Assembly: GCA_028285245.1 (NCBI GenBank)
Contig: JANQPY010000008.1
Coordinates: forward strand, 1-64,000
DNA from: Gammaproteobacteria bacterium
Lineage (GTDB): Bacteria > Pseudomonadota > Gammaproteobacteria > Steroidobacterales > GCA-2729495
DNA: 64,000 nucleotides
Direction of reading: 5' to 3'
The notes beneath the pieces are model-generated. The model was given only the letters and a program-made list of their open reading frames with translations. It did no database searches and was not told where the DNA came from. A program made the translations under genes and the position numbers. Shown piece after piece: positions 44,607 to 54,634 of the stretch; the first letter of the stretch is position 1, and the number at the start of each line of letters is the position of its first letter.

Positions 44607-45371
44607 GTGACGGATCCCTCAGCGAGCGCTACGCCTCGCGCTCAAACGCATCGCATACACGCTAGCGGCCCGGTGTTTCCTCCCATCAAGCTGTGGCAAC
44701 GGCTCGTGCGAGCCAAACGCGAGTACGGACGCACGGATTTTTTTCTGCTTTGCCTGCAGCGGGCAATTGGCTGGCTCCCTGGTGTGCGGATTGAGCGTCA
44801 CCACTTAGTCGCCCAGCCCGTGGCGGCGCCAAAGGCTTCGCACCGGGGGCGGCATATTGTGATCCGGCAGCTGGACCGGTCCGCTGATGCCCTGCGCCTA
44901 ATCACGCGTATACCGGAAGAGCTCGACGACCGCTTTGACCAAGGCGCAATCTGCCTGGCTGCGTTCAACGGTGATGAGCTGCTTGGCTGGATCTGGCTGG
45001 CCTTTAACCGCTTTCGGGACTTTGAGGAGCCTTTTCTGTTCGTTCTCCCAGAGAACGGAGAGATTGCCTGGGACCTGGACGTTTTCGTCAAGCCCGAGCA
45101 TCGCCTGGGCCCGGTGTTTCCGCGCCTGTGGGCAGCCGCTACTGAGGAACTCGAGCGGCGCGGCGCCCGTTGGACCGCCAGCACTATCTCAGGATTCAAT
45201 CCTGCCTCCCTGGCGGCACACCGTCGGCTCGGCGCACATACACTGGGCGTGATTCTGGTGATCCGCCTGGGCAGACTGACGGGCTTGGCGAGCCGTCAAC
45301 TTGGTATCCCGCTAACCTGGGCCTGGCAAAAGGTATACCGGCATCGGATTGAAGTTAACGAGCCCGCGTAG
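44607..45371 (+). CDS. GNAT-family N-acetyltransferase
   Basis: A 254-residue protein with a C-terminal GNAT domain: FVKPEHRLGPVFPRLWAAATEELERRG for the acetyl-CoA loop region and FNPASLAAHRRLGAHTLG for the last strand-helix. The N-terminal 90 residues are specific to it. It stands alone on the plus strand between a methyltransferase and a GT2 gene. It probably acylates a sugar; this is inferred from the locus only. Confidence 0.72.
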   Translation: MTDPSASATPRAQTHRIHASGPVFPPIKLWQRLVRAKREYGRTDFFLLCLQRAIGWLPGVRIERHHLVAQPVAAPKASHRGRHIVIRQLDRSADALRLITRIPEELDDRFDQGAICLAAFNGDELLGWIWLAFNRFRDFEEPFLFVLPENGEIAWDLDVFVKPEHRLGPVFPRLWAAATEELERRGARWTASTISGFNPASLAAHRRLGAHTLGVILVIRLGRLTGLASRQLGIPLTWAWQKVYRHRIEVNEPA

Positions 45372-45386
45372 GTTCCATCGGCACCT

Positions 45387-46304
45387 TTATTTCGGCCGGC
45401 TGGCCGTCAACGAACGGAAGCGCAGACGAAAGTAGTCGCGCAGCTCCCCGGCCAAGTGCTGCCGTTCCCACACCGCCAATCGCGCCATGAAGGCCAGCAC
45501 GCGTGTGCGGTCCCGGGCAGACAGCGGCGCGCGCCAAACCGTTTTCCAGCCATCGACGTACGAGAGCCAGGAGGCCCAGGAAAAGTCACTCGCCAACCTG
45601 GGATCGAAGAACTCCAGCTGTGCGGCCTCAGATTTATCAGCGCTGGAGGCCTGCGGGTGGTCACGCCGCAAAAACAACCGGTCGGGCAGTTCAACAAACC
45701 GTCCATACAGGCATAACTCCGCCAGCAGATTGATATCAGATCCGATGAATTTGCGAATCAGGTCAGTTTGCGCAAGAACTGAAGACCGAATTACGCCAAA
45801 GACCGCATTGCACTCCTCGAAAGTGAGCATAAAGCTTCGATAGCGGGCGACCGGGTCAGTGCCCGATACATCCACCTTCTCTTCATGCTCTTTTATCGGC
45901 TCGCCACTCTGATCGATGATGGTAGTTTTGGTATAGGCCAGCACAGCCCCATCATCCTGGTCCAGCGCGGCGCTGCAATTCTCGAGAAACTGCGGCTCGA
46001 TCAAGTCATCTGCGGCTGCCCACTTGAAGTACTGGCCACGGGACTCCCGGAACACGCGGTTGTAGTTTTCCGCAGCACCAAGGTTCTCAGTGTTCTGCAG
46101 CAGACGAACACGCGAATCGCGGTCTGCATAGCGACGGCAGATATCAAACGTGCGGTCGGTTGACGCGTTGTCGCAGATGACCACTTCAATATCCTCGAGC
46201 GTCTGAGCCAGCAACACGTCAAGCGTAGCCGCAACAAATTTTTCCGCGTTGTAGACCGGCACCCCCACGCTGCACTTGGGGCGATTTTCTGAACCTTCCG
46301 ACAC
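45387..46304 (-). CDS. Glycosyltransferase family 2
   Basis: A 305-residue GT2 enzyme. I take the GTG at 46304 as start (AAGGA five bases upstream, directly before KCSVGVPVYNAEKF); the frame is open to 46358, which would overlap the divergent gene. GT-A features are CDNASTDRTFDIC and the metal motif FKWAAADDLIEPQF. It likely adds one sugar to the lipid-linked repeat. A small Arg-rich C-terminus ends RLRFRSLTASRPK. Confidence 0.87.
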   Translation of the reverse strand: MSEGSENRPKCSVGVPVYNAEKFVAATLDVLLAQTLEDIEVVICDNASTDRTFDICRRYADRDSRVRLLQNTENLGAAENYNRVFRESRGQYFKWAAADDLIEPQFLENCSAALDQDDGAVLAYTKTTIIDQSGEPIKEHEEKVDVSGTDPVARYRSFMLTFEECNAVFGVIRSSVLAQTDLIRKFIGSDINLLAELCLYGRFVELPDRLFLRRDHPQASSADKSEAAQLEFFDPRLASDFSWASWLSYVDGWKTVWRAPLSARDRTRVLAFMARLAVWERQHLAGELRDYFRLRFRSLTASRPK

Positions 46305-46352
46305 GTAAATCCTTAAGCAGACCTGCTGAGTTGAGCGACTATTATAGGCAGT

Positions 46353-48566
46353 ATGCAAGGAAGATCTTCAGCGACTGATCCGGCAGTTCCGTGCGCAACG
46401 CTCGCACTCGCGGGCTGGCTGGCTATTCTCGTGGCAGCGACGGGCTGCACACCCGGTACGACTTCCGAATTCGAAGAACTGGTTGTCGATGACAACATGG
46501 CCGGGGACTGCAAGGCAGTCGCGGATCTGGATGGGGACGGCCTGCCCGATCTAGTGGTAGCTGGCGGGCCGGACGAAGGCATGCGCTGGTATCGAAACCC
46601 GCACTGGCAGTCTGAGTTTATCGCTGCACCGAAAACAGAGTTCACCACTGATATGGCAGCAGCCGATCTGGATGGCGATGGCGACATGGACCTCGTCGTG
46701 CCTGACGGACCGAACGGCTGCAACTTACTGTGGTTCGAGAACCGGCTGAACAGCGTCGCATCTGAATCGGGCTGGACGCGCCATTGCCTGGGCACCGCCG
46801 GCGACTGGGTAAAGGATGTCGAATTAGCCGACCTGAACACCGACGGACGGGTCGATGTAGCAGCCCGCACGCGCGGTGCGTTGCTGATTTTTTATCAGGC
46901 AGGTTTGAGCTGGAATACGGTGCGGCCCGATACCGGCGACTTGGGCGGCGAAGGCATGGCCGCCGGCGACATCAATGGTGACGGCCTGGACGATTTATTC
47001 TTCGGGAGGCTTTGGCTGGAGAATCCGGGTACTGACGATCTGCCCTGGAAACGCCACGATCTGGACGACAGCCCTCAAGCAGTAAAGACAGTCATTGCTG
47101 ACCTAAACGGTGATGGTCGCGCCGATCTTCTGACATCAGCATCAGAGCTCGAACCCGGACCCGTCAGTTGGCGAGAGCAGACAGAACAGGGCCGCTGGAT
47201 CCGGCACAACCTTATCGATTCCCTGGAAGGTGTGCACACGCTCGAGACTGGTGACGTCGACAGTGACGGCGATACCGATATCGTGATCGCACAGATGCAT
47301 ACCGTCGAAAGACCCGAGATCCATTGGCTGGTTAACAACCTGCCTGCTCCCTGGGCTATCAGAAATCTGGCCTCTACTGGCCTGCACAACGGCGTGCTCG
47401 CCGACCTCGACCGTGACGGCGACCCTGACCTGTTCGGGGCCAATTGGACCGGCCACCCCCCGGTCCGCCTATGGCGCAATCGCCTGACACCGCGCCCAAA
47501 GGGCTGGTCGACCAAGATCATCTCCAGTGATCAGCAACGAACATTCGGGCTGGGCTTTGGCGATGTCGATCAGGACGGTTACCTGGACGTTGCCTCTGGA
47601 CACAATCTGTTGCTACAGCGCAGAACAGAGAACGGGTGGACCTGGCGCAGCCTCCCGCTGGCCGATGGTCTGCAGGCCTTTGGAACGCTAGGCCGCGCGG
47701 CGGGCGGGCATGACGTACTGGCGCAGTCGCAGGATGCCCAACTCAAGATATGGACCATGCGGTACGAAACAACCGATAGACGGCTGGCGCAGCCACAGCT
47801 GGTTGCTAAGTTACCCCCGGCCAGCCACGCACAGGGCAGTCAGGGATACCGGTTTGCAGACCTCAATGCCGACGGGCACGTTGATGTCGCCGTCGCGAGC
47901 GCTGGCGGCCTCTTTGTCCTGTTTCAGCCACAAGTCGATGGCGCGCCGTGGCGCAAGATCATGATCGGCAGCCAAACCAGCGATGAAGGAATTGCAATTG
48001 GCGACATGGATGGTGACGGCGCTCCCGATCTGGCCGCGACCAGCGGCGAATCCAAGGAAGTGATGTGGTTTCGCAACCCTGGCAGCGCGAATGAGCCATG
48101 GTCTGTCGAGAGGGTCGCCACCCTCCCAACGGCGGTCTACCTCGATCGCCTTGAGCTGGCAGATTTCGATCGGGATGGCCAGCTCGACATCGTGGTGTCT
48201 GAGGAGAACGGGCGCGCCGAGGGCGCACATGTCTACTGGTTCAGCAGGGCATCCGGCGGTTGGCAGCAGCATTTACTGACCATACAGGGCAGCACGAACA
48301 GTTTGTCAGTGGCCGACCTGGACGCAGATGGATGGACCGATATAGTCACTGCAGAGCATCGTGGCGAGTTGCGCACGATTTTTTGGCGCAACGACGGCCG
48401 GGGCAACTTTCGAGCGCAACAGCTGGCAGCAGGCCTGGAAGCTCATCTGGGCGCGCGGCCGGTCGATCTCGATGCAGACGGGGACCTGGATCTGGTCAGC
48501 ATAGGCTGGGACGACCCAACCAGGCTGTGGATGCTCCAGAACGAACACGAGTGGCTGCAACAATGA
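46353..48566 (+). CDS. FG-GAP/VCBS repeat lipoprotein
   Basis: A 737-residue protein with a signal sequence (LALAGWLAILVAATGC) whose Cys could be lipidated. About 13 calcium-loop repeats of the DxDxDGxxD type follow (for example ADLDGDGLPDLVV, GDINGDGLDDLFF, ADFDRDGQLDIVV) and should form one or two beta-propellers. It is probably a surface or periplasmic protein that binds ligand and calcium. Its stop overlaps the start of the serine-hydrolase gene (ATGA), indicating joint translation. Confidence 0.85.
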   Translation: MQGRSSATDPAVPCATLALAGWLAILVAATGCTPGTTSEFEELVVDDNMAGDCKAVADLDGDGLPDLVVAGGPDEGMRWYRNPHWQSEFIAAPKTEFTTDMAAADLDGDGDMDLVVPDGPNGCNLLWFENRLNSVASESGWTRHCLGTAGDWVKDVELADLNTDGRVDVAARTRGALLIFYQAGLSWNTVRPDTGDLGGEGMAAGDINGDGLDDLFFGRLWLENPGTDDLPWKRHDLDDSPQAVKTVIADLNGDGRADLLTSASELEPGPVSWREQTEQGRWIRHNLIDSLEGVHTLETGDVDSDGDTDIVIAQMHTVERPEIHWLVNNLPAPWAIRNLASTGLHNGVLADLDRDGDPDLFGANWTGHPPVRLWRNRLTPRPKGWSTKIISSDQQRTFGLGFGDVDQDGYLDVASGHNLLLQRRTENGWTWRSLPLADGLQAFGTLGRAAGGHDVLAQSQDAQLKIWTMRYETTDRRLAQPQLVAKLPPASHAQGSQGYRFADLNADGHVDVAVASAGGLFVLFQPQVDGAPWRKIMIGSQTSDEGIAIGDMDGDGAPDLAATSGESKEVMWFRNPGSANEPWSVERVATLPTAVYLDRLELADFDRDGQLDIVVSEENGRAEGAHVYWFSRASGGWQQHLLTIQGSTNSLSVADLDADGWTDIVTAEHRGELRTIFWRNDGRGNFRAQQLAAGLEAHLGARPVDLDADGDLDLVSIGWDDPTRLWMLQNEHEWLQQ

Positions 48567-50362
48567 ATAACCGATTAAACAACCTGGGCATCACGCTGAC
48601 GCTGTCCTTCCTGGTTGCCAGCTGCGGGAGCACGGGCGCTGGCAGCCGGGGTACCGGCAGCAATGCGTCTGATGCTGGTGTCTCTCCCGCCACCGGCGAG
48701 GTGGCCTGCCCCGTCCGCGGAGAACTTTGCCTTGACGCGATGTTCAAGCTCACTTCTCCAGCGCTGATTGATTATCAGTACTTCGCCCCACCGGCCAACG
48801 CCGACGCCGCGGTACATGCATTCAACGGCCGCCTGACCGTGGGCGAAACGCGCAGCCGGAGGACTTCCGGCCGGGGTGGCTACTTTCCCGCTTTCACCGC
48901 CGACTTCATCACGGTAAATGGCGATCTTGTGCCGGTTAATCAGGGCCTTATGCGCCCCAATCCGAGGCGCGTGCCCAACATCGTGCTATCCCCGGGCAAG
49001 GTATGGAGTGAGGCCGGTGACCAGGGCTTTTCACGCGCCGCGATTCCATTCGTACTCGGTGTCGACCGAGAGAATCAGGCCCGCAACGGCGTGGCGACGT
49101 TTGTGTTTGACGAGTCCCGAGTTTCGCGAGTTTTCTTCCAGGTGGCTCAGGAGACAGCCCCAAACCGGGAGGACGACTTGTGGGGCGTCGCCGAAGCCAG
49201 CTACGTGCCGGGGACGCCCGCCGACGCCGACCGAGTTCGCAAGCGGCACCTCCGCTATCTCGCCACACGGCTACCGGTGCAGAGCTGGGGAAAGCACGCA
49301 AGCGAGGGTGGCTACGCGCGACCGGACGAATTCAACCGCAGCCTCGCGGCGAGCGCCATCAGTCAAACGGCTCTGGTTATTGACGGCGTCGTTTATGCGC
49401 AGCCCCCGGTGACGCGGGAAGGCCGCTACCCTTTCCCCCGTGAAATGCGTCACGCCGCCTACTCCATCACCAAGTCAGCGGGTGCTGCCATCGCGTTGCT
49501 CCGACTGGCGGAAAAATTTGGCGCCGAGGTGTTCGACGCCTTTGTCACCGACTACGTGAAAGCCCCAACCAGGCACAGCGGCTGGAACGGCGTCACCTTT
49601 GGACAGTTGCTCAGTATGACCGCTGGCGTCGGCAACAATAGCCCCAGGGCGGACATCATTGATACGTTTGCCGACGAGAACGACATGTCAAACCCTAACT
49701 GGGTCAGATTCTTCCTGCGCCCGGACGCCAGCGCAAAACTAAATGCTGCATTCAGTTACCGCAACTATCCGTGGTCATCCGGACAGATCGTGCGGTACAA
49801 CACAACCCATAGCTTCGTGCTGGCCACTGCTATGGAGAACTTCCTGCAGCAGATGTCGGGGACAGAAGCGAACCTCTGGACGATGCTCAAGAATGAGGTG
49901 TTCGACCCCTTGGGCATTGAAGACATTCCCGTAATGCGCAGCCTGTCTGGAGATGGCCAGCCGAGCACACCAATCTTGGGTTTCGGCATGTACCTGAACA
50001 TCAACGACACGGCAAAGATTGCGGAGTTGCTGCAGAGTGATGGCCAGCACGCGGGCCGGCAGATTCTGCACAAGGAAAAAACCCGGGAAGCCCTGCGCAA
50101 GGCCGCCGCAACGGCCTATCCAACCGATGGCACGGCGTACTTCGGCAGCAGTGCCCTGCCGGTGAACTACCTCTACGGCTTTTGGGGTTTCGAAGTAGAC
50201 ACTGGAGGCTGCCGTGCCAACGTCACCTACATGGAGGGCGCTGGCGGGAGCTTTGTCGTGCTGCTGCCGAACGGCGTGTCTGCCATTCGCTATGCCGATG
50301 CCAACGTGATGGACCCCGGCGCGCTGGCCTCAGCCGCCAGCCAGATTCGCCCGCTGTGCTAA
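48563..50362 (+). CDS. Serine hydrolase of the beta-lactamase/PBP fold, lipoprotein
   Basis: The frame is open from 48260, but the ATG at 48563 overlaps the preceding stop and begins a lipoprotein signal (TLSFLVASCGS, Cys at 21). The resulting 599-residue protein has the class C-type motif SITK (Ser301-Lys304), followed by GVTFGQLLSMTAGVGNN and QIVRYNTTHSFVLA (YxN-like). The C-terminus has EGAGGSFVVLLPNG. It may be an esterase, transacylase or peptidase acting outside the inner membrane; a role in glycan modification is inferred from the locus. Confidence 0.8.
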   Translation: MNNRLNNLGITLTLSFLVASCGSTGAGSRGTGSNASDAGVSPATGEVACPVRGELCLDAMFKLTSPALIDYQYFAPPANADAAVHAFNGRLTVGETRSRRTSGRGGYFPAFTADFITVNGDLVPVNQGLMRPNPRRVPNIVLSPGKVWSEAGDQGFSRAAIPFVLGVDRENQARNGVATFVFDESRVSRVFFQVAQETAPNREDDLWGVAEASYVPGTPADADRVRKRHLRYLATRLPVQSWGKHASEGGYARPDEFNRSLAASAISQTALVIDGVVYAQPPVTREGRYPFPREMRHAAYSITKSAGAAIALLRLAEKFGAEVFDAFVTDYVKAPTRHSGWNGVTFGQLLSMTAGVGNNSPRADIIDTFADENDMSNPNWVRFFLRPDASAKLNAAFSYRNYPWSSGQIVRYNTTHSFVLATAMENFLQQMSGTEANLWTMLKNEVFDPLGIEDIPVMRSLSGDGQPSTPILGFGMYLNINDTAKIAELLQSDGQHAGRQILHKEKTREALRKAAATAYPTDGTAYFGSSALPVNYLYGFWGFEVDTGGCRANVTYMEGAGGSFVVLLPNGVSAIRYADANVMDPGALASAASQIRPLC

Positions 50363-50401
50363 AGACCGGGGGTCAGACCCTGCATCCGGACTCGAAATTT
50401 C

Positions 50402-51760
50402 CTAGGCCTCCTGCGCGGAGTCAATCAGCGCCAGAATTTCCTCTGTTCGCTTGCGCATCAGGCCTGCATCGCCGCGGGCTTCAACGTTCAGTCGGATAAC
50501 CGGTTCCGTGTTCGACATGCGCAAATTGAAACGCCAATCAGAGAATTCCAGGCTCACGCCATCAGTCTCATCGACCACCGCAGCCTCCGCCTCAAAATAC
50601 TGCCGAATACGCGACAGGGTCGCACCAGGATCACTGACGCGGCGATTGATTTCGCCGCTCACAGGGTAAGCCGCAATCCGCTCCTCGACGAGTTGCGACA
50701 GTCGTTTGCCCGTAGTGCTCATGATGGCGGTGACCAGCAACCAGGGAATCATGCCGCTGTCGCAATAAAAGAAATCCCGGAAGTAATGGTGAGCGCTCAT
50801 CTCACCACCATAGACGGCATCCTCAGAACGCATGCGCTCCTTGATAAAGGCATGGCCGGTCTTGCTCTGTATCGCAGTGCCGCCACCCTGCTCAACCACA
50901 TCAATAGTGTTCCAGGTCAGGCGCGGATCATGGACAACGCGCGCACCCGGAGAACGCTCAAGAAGCGAACGCGCGAGCAGCCCCACAATGTAGTAGCCCT
51001 CCAAGAACCGTCCAGTCTCATCAAAGAGAAAACAGCGATCAAAATCACCATCCCAGGCAACGCCAAGATCGGCTCCAGAGGAACGAATAGCCTCGATGGT
51101 AGCCGGCCGGTTCTCTGGCAGCAGCGGATTCGGGATGCCGTTAGGAAAGCTACCATCCGGTTCAAAATGCAGCTCGACGAACTCAAACGGCAGATGCGCA
51201 GACAGCTCGCGCAACACCAGCCCAGCCCCGCCATTGCCAGGGTTAACGACAACCTTTAGAGGCCGCAGCTTGGCGACGTCAACGTAGCTGAGCAACCGAT
51301 CAATGTAGGCCGGCAGGGTCTCCACGCTTGCAATTTTGCCGCGCCCGTCGACCCTGCCTGCGCCCTCTTCCGCCAGGTCGCGGATATCGAACAGCCCGGA
51401 GTCTCCGCTGATGGGACGAGATCCCTCGCGGACGAACTTCATACCGTTGTAGTCGCTCGGATTATGGCTGGCAGTCACCATGATGCCCCCATCAGCGCCC
51501 AGGTGAGCCGTAGAAAAATAGACCTGTTCTGTTCCACACAGGCCAATGTCCAGTACGTTGGCACCCGCTTCCTGGAGCCCAGCGCTCAGCGCAGCGGCAA
51601 GTGCCGGGCTGGAGGGACGAATGTCGTAACCGATTACGACGTTCTCAGCTTTGGTGTAGGAGGCGAAGGCGCGGCCGATGCGGCGTGCGATGTCTTCGTT
51701 CAGCTCATCAGGAACGCGGCCGCGCAGATCGTAAGCCTTGAAGCAGCTCAGGTCAGTCAT
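50402..51760 (-). CDS. manB: Phosphomannomutase (ManB/CpsG type)
   Basis: Start is the ATG at 51760 ([14 protein letters not shown]), which matches CpsG; the frame is open to 51787. The 452-residue protein has the phosphoserine loop [14 protein letters not shown], the metal loop [14 protein letters not shown] and the sugar-binding [13 protein letters not shown]. It interconverts mannose-6- and mannose-1-phosphate. It lies 33 bases downstream of manC and begins the nucleotide-sugar block. Phosphoglucomutase activity is possible as well. Confidence 0.93.
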   Translation of the reverse strand: MTDLSCFKAYDLRGRVPDELNEDIARRIGRAFASYTKAENVVIGYDIRPSSPALAAALSAGLQEAGANVLDIGLCGTEQVYFSTAHLGADGGIMVTASHNPSDYNGMKFVREGSRPISGDSGLFDIRDLAEEGAGRVDGRGKIASVETLPAYIDRLLSYVDVAKLRPLKVVVNPGNGGAGLVLRELSAHLPFEFVELHFEPDGSFPNGIPNPLLPENRPATIEAIRSSGADLGVAWDGDFDRCFLFDETGRFLEGYYIVGLLARSLLERSPGARVVHDPRLTWNTIDVVEQGGGTAIQSKTGHAFIKERMRSEDAVYGGEMSAHHYFRDFFYCDSGMIPWLLVTAIMSTTGKRLSQLVEERIAAYPVSGEINRRVSDPGATLSRIRQYFEAEAAVVDETDGVSLEFSDWRFNLRMSNTEPVIRLNVEARGDAGLMRKRTEEILALIDSAQEA

Positions 51761-51793
51761 AGGTATGTCATCGAGCGGCAGCCGCACACGGAC

Positions 51794-53206
51794 CTAGTCC
51801 GTGCGGCCCTCGCGTCCGTATCGATCAGAAAACCGCACGATATCGTCTTCACCCAGGTAGTCGCCAACCTGGACCTCGATGATCTGCAGCGGTTCAGCAC
51901 CCGGGTTTTCTATGCGGTGCTTTGACTCAACCGGTATAAAGGTATGCTCGTTCTTGTTCAGCTCAAACACTTCGTCATCGCGCGTGATTCTTGCAACTCC
52001 AGACACCACTACCCAGTGTTCCGCCCGGTGATGGTGAAGCTGCAGTGACAGAATGGCGCCAGGCAGGACGGTCAGGCGTTTCACCTGATAGCCAGGCTGA
52101 GCATCCAGACTGTCATAGCTACCCCATGGACGAAAAACCTCGCGACCCAGGTCCACCTCGGGTCGTTGCTCTCTGGCCATGGCGTCTACCAGCTTCTTGA
52201 CGTCCTGCGACTTGTCGCGTGGCACTACCAAGACCGCATCCTTTGTCTCGACGACAATGCAGCCCTCGAGGCCCACCGCTGTAGTTAGACGGCTCTCCGA
52301 TCTCACATACGTATTACGACAGTCAATGGTTAGCGCATCACCCACTACAGCATTACCGTTGCTGTCATGCTCTGCAATATCGTGCGCTGACTTCCAAGAA
52401 CCCACGTCGCTCCAACCCGCGCTCAAGGGGACCACGCGCGCGAGCACCGTTTTCTCCATCACCGCGTAATCGACGGAGTCTGCCCTGCAGTTCAAAAACT
52501 CCTCGGCCGCTGGTCTAAGCATCCCATCGCTATTCTCGCCGCGTTCCAGAGACTCTCGGCAAACTGCAAGGATGTCGGGCGCGTGTTCCGCCATGCTTTC
52601 CAGCCAACTGGTGGCAGAAAACAGGAACATGCCACTGTTCCAATAGTAGTCACCCGACTGAACGTACCGCTGCGCAGTCGCCAGCCCCGGCTTTTCAACG
52701 AACTCCTGAACAACGCCGTTGGCATCCGCACGGATATAGCCATAGCCCGTCTCTGGACTCTTTGGCACGACGCCGAATGTAACCAGCGCGCCGTCCTTTG
52801 CCAGGCTCACGGCCTGCTGGACTGCAGCCGCCAGCGCCTGGTGATCCTCAATTACATGGTCGGCCGGCAAGATCAACTGCAGCTCTTCACCTCGACCGGC
52901 TACCTCGGCCTGCAGCGCTGCCATCGTTACTGCCGGTGCCGTATTCCGGCCGGCCGGCTCAAGCACTAACTCCGGGCTGATACCGAGAAGCTGGAGTTGC
53001 TCAATAACAAGAAACCGCTGCGATTCGTTGCAGATCACCAGCGGATTGGCGCGTTCAACAGTTAGTCCTTGCAGACGCTCGACCGTATCCTGCAGCATGG
53101 TGCGGCCGCTCGTCAGGGCCAGAAGCTGCTTGGGATGCCTGGATCGCGACAGAGGCCAGAGGCGGGACCCCGATCCTCCCGACAGAATCACAGGACGAAC
53201 GCGCAT
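51794..53206 (-). CDS. manC: Mannose-1-phosphate guanylyltransferase / mannose-6-phosphate isomerase
   Basis: A 470-residue bifunctional type II enzyme. The N-terminal GTP:mannose-1-phosphate site is ILSGGSGSRLWPLSR with HPKQLL, and FVEKPGLATAQRYV is in the core. The C-terminal cupin (PMI) domain has SLQLHHHRAEHWVVVSG and ENPGAEPLQIIEVQVGDYLGEDDIVR. It makes GDP-mannose with ManB. Its ATG shares one base with the ugd stop. Confidence 0.95.
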   Translation of the reverse strand: MRVRPVILSGGSGSRLWPLSRSRHPKQLLALTSGRTMLQDTVERLQGLTVERANPLVICNESQRFLVIEQLQLLGISPELVLEPAGRNTAPAVTMAALQAEVAGRGEELQLILPADHVIEDHQALAAAVQQAVSLAKDGALVTFGVVPKSPETGYGYIRADANGVVQEFVEKPGLATAQRYVQSGDYYWNSGMFLFSATSWLESMAEHAPDILAVCRESLERGENSDGMLRPAAEEFLNCRADSVDYAVMEKTVLARVVPLSAGWSDVGSWKSAHDIAEHDSNGNAVVGDALTIDCRNTYVRSESRLTTAVGLEGCIVVETKDAVLVVPRDKSQDVKKLVDAMAREQRPEVDLGREVFRPWGSYDSLDAQPGYQVKRLTVLPGAILSLQLHHHRAEHWVVVSGVARITRDDEVFELNKNEHTFIPVESKHRIENPGAEPLQIIEVQVGDYLGEDDIVRFSDRYGREGRTD

Positions 53207-54540
53207 TACTCCGCTACTCTGCCCCGGCCGATCGCGTAGTAAGCAATACCTGCATCCTCTACCGTGGCGGGATCATAGATGTTGCGTCCGTCGAATATCA
53301 CCGGTTGCGCCAAGAGCTCTTTAATTCGGCCAAAATCCGGGCTTCGAAACTCCTGCCATTCAGTTACAACAATAAGTGCGTCTGCACCTTCAAGCGCGCC
53401 GTAGGCAGAATCGCTCAGTCCCAGATCATTACGCTCACCATAAAGGCGTCGCGCTTCGTCGGATGCCTCCGGATCGTAGGCCTGAACGCGGCCGCCCGCC
53501 TCCCACACCGCCTCCATGACGGCGCGGCTGGGCGCCTCTCGCATGTCATCAGTATTTGGCTTGAATGCGAGCCCCCACAAGGCGAATGTCTTGCCGGAAA
53601 AATCATTGCCGAAGTGTCTCCGCAGCTTGGCAGGCAGCACCTGCTTCTGCCGCAGGTTAACCTGCTCAACGGCGTCAATCAGCTCAGCGGAGTAGCCCGC
53701 GTCACGCGCGGATTGGCTTAGCGCACTGACATCCTTCGGAAAACATGAACCACCGTAACCACAGCCGGGGTAGATAAATGAGTATCCGATTCTTGGGTCC
53801 GATCCGATACCGATCCTGACCTGCTCGATATCTGCACCGCAGCGCTCCGCCAAGTTAGCTAACTCATTCATGAAGCTGATCTTGGTAGCGAGGATTGCGT
53901 TTGCAGCGTACTTGGTCAGCTCTGCCGAGCGTATATCCATCACAATCACTTTGTCATGATTTCGGCTGAACGGGTCGTACAAGGCACGGAGCACCTTGGC
54001 TGCACGATCACTGTCAGTCCCCACGATTACTCGATCTGGCTTCATGAAGTCGCCAACCGCCGCGCCCTCCTTGAGAAACTCCGGATTGGAAACGACGTCA
54101 AATGAAATGTCTTCGCCCCGCTCGCGCAGCACTTCGGACACAGCGTCTCTCACTTTGTCGGCTGTACCGACCGGCACCGTTGACTTGTCAATGATGATCT
54201 TGTGATCGCGCATGCTCGCGCCAATCGTGCGAGCGACGGCCAGCACGTGCTGCAGGTCCGCAGAGCCATCCTCGTCTGGCGGCGTGCCAACCGCGATGAA
54301 CTGAATCGAACCGTGGGCCACCCCTTCGTTAGCGTCGTTCGTGAACTTAAGCCGTCCAGACGCAACGTTACGCGTGACCAGGGCCTCCAGGCCCGGCTCA
54401 AAGATCGGAATCCGTCCTGCATTGAGAGCGTCGATTCTTGCCTTATCCACGTCAACACACACGACGTGATTGCCTACCTCAGCCATACAGGCTCCGGTGA
54501 CCAGGCCGACATAACCGGCGCCGTAAATTGTCAGCTTCAT
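53206..54540 (-). CDS. ugd: UDP-glucose 6-dehydrogenase
   Basis: A 444-residue dehydrogenase: NAD-binding [19 protein letters not shown], the substrate loop [18 protein letters not shown], catalytic Cys in [15 protein letters not shown] (near residue 260), and the C-terminal [17 protein letters not shown]. It oxidises UDP-glucose to UDP-glucuronate. It is the upstream partner of manC and manB. Confidence 0.95.
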   Translation of the reverse strand: MKLTIYGAGYVGLVTGACMAEVGNHVVCVDVDKARIDALNAGRIPIFEPGLEALVTRNVASGRLKFTNDANEGVAHGSIQFIAVGTPPDEDGSADLQHVLAVARTIGASMRDHKIIIDKSTVPVGTADKVRDAVSEVLRERGEDISFDVVSNPEFLKEGAAVGDFMKPDRVIVGTDSDRAAKVLRALYDPFSRNHDKVIVMDIRSAELTKYAANAILATKISFMNELANLAERCGADIEQVRIGIGSDPRIGYSFIYPGCGYGGSCFPKDVSALSQSARDAGYSAELIDAVEQVNLRQKQVLPAKLRRHFGNDFSGKTFALWGLAFKPNTDDMREAPSRAVMEAVWEAGGRVQAYDPEASDEARRLYGERNDLGLSDSAYGALEGADALIVVTEWQEFRSPDFGRIKELLAQPVIFDGRNIYDPATVEDAGIAYYAIGRGRVAE

Positions 54541-54634
54541 AGATTACTTCCGTCTGCCTTCTTGGCCGCGATGAGAAGGGTAGAGCACTCGTCAGGCCAG
54601 TCAACCACGGAGTCCGGGTTTCCAGTTATTTGCC

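Noticed and set aside
48260..48562. N-terminal extension of the serine hydrolase
   Set aside because: It is an Arg/Gly-rich shadow of the FG-GAP gene; the ATG at 48563 begins a proper lipoprotein signal.
50368..50380. GGGGGTCAGACCC dyad after the serine-hydrolase gene as terminator or mobile-element end
   Set aside because: The loop would be one base, there is no T-run, and no matching second end was seen.
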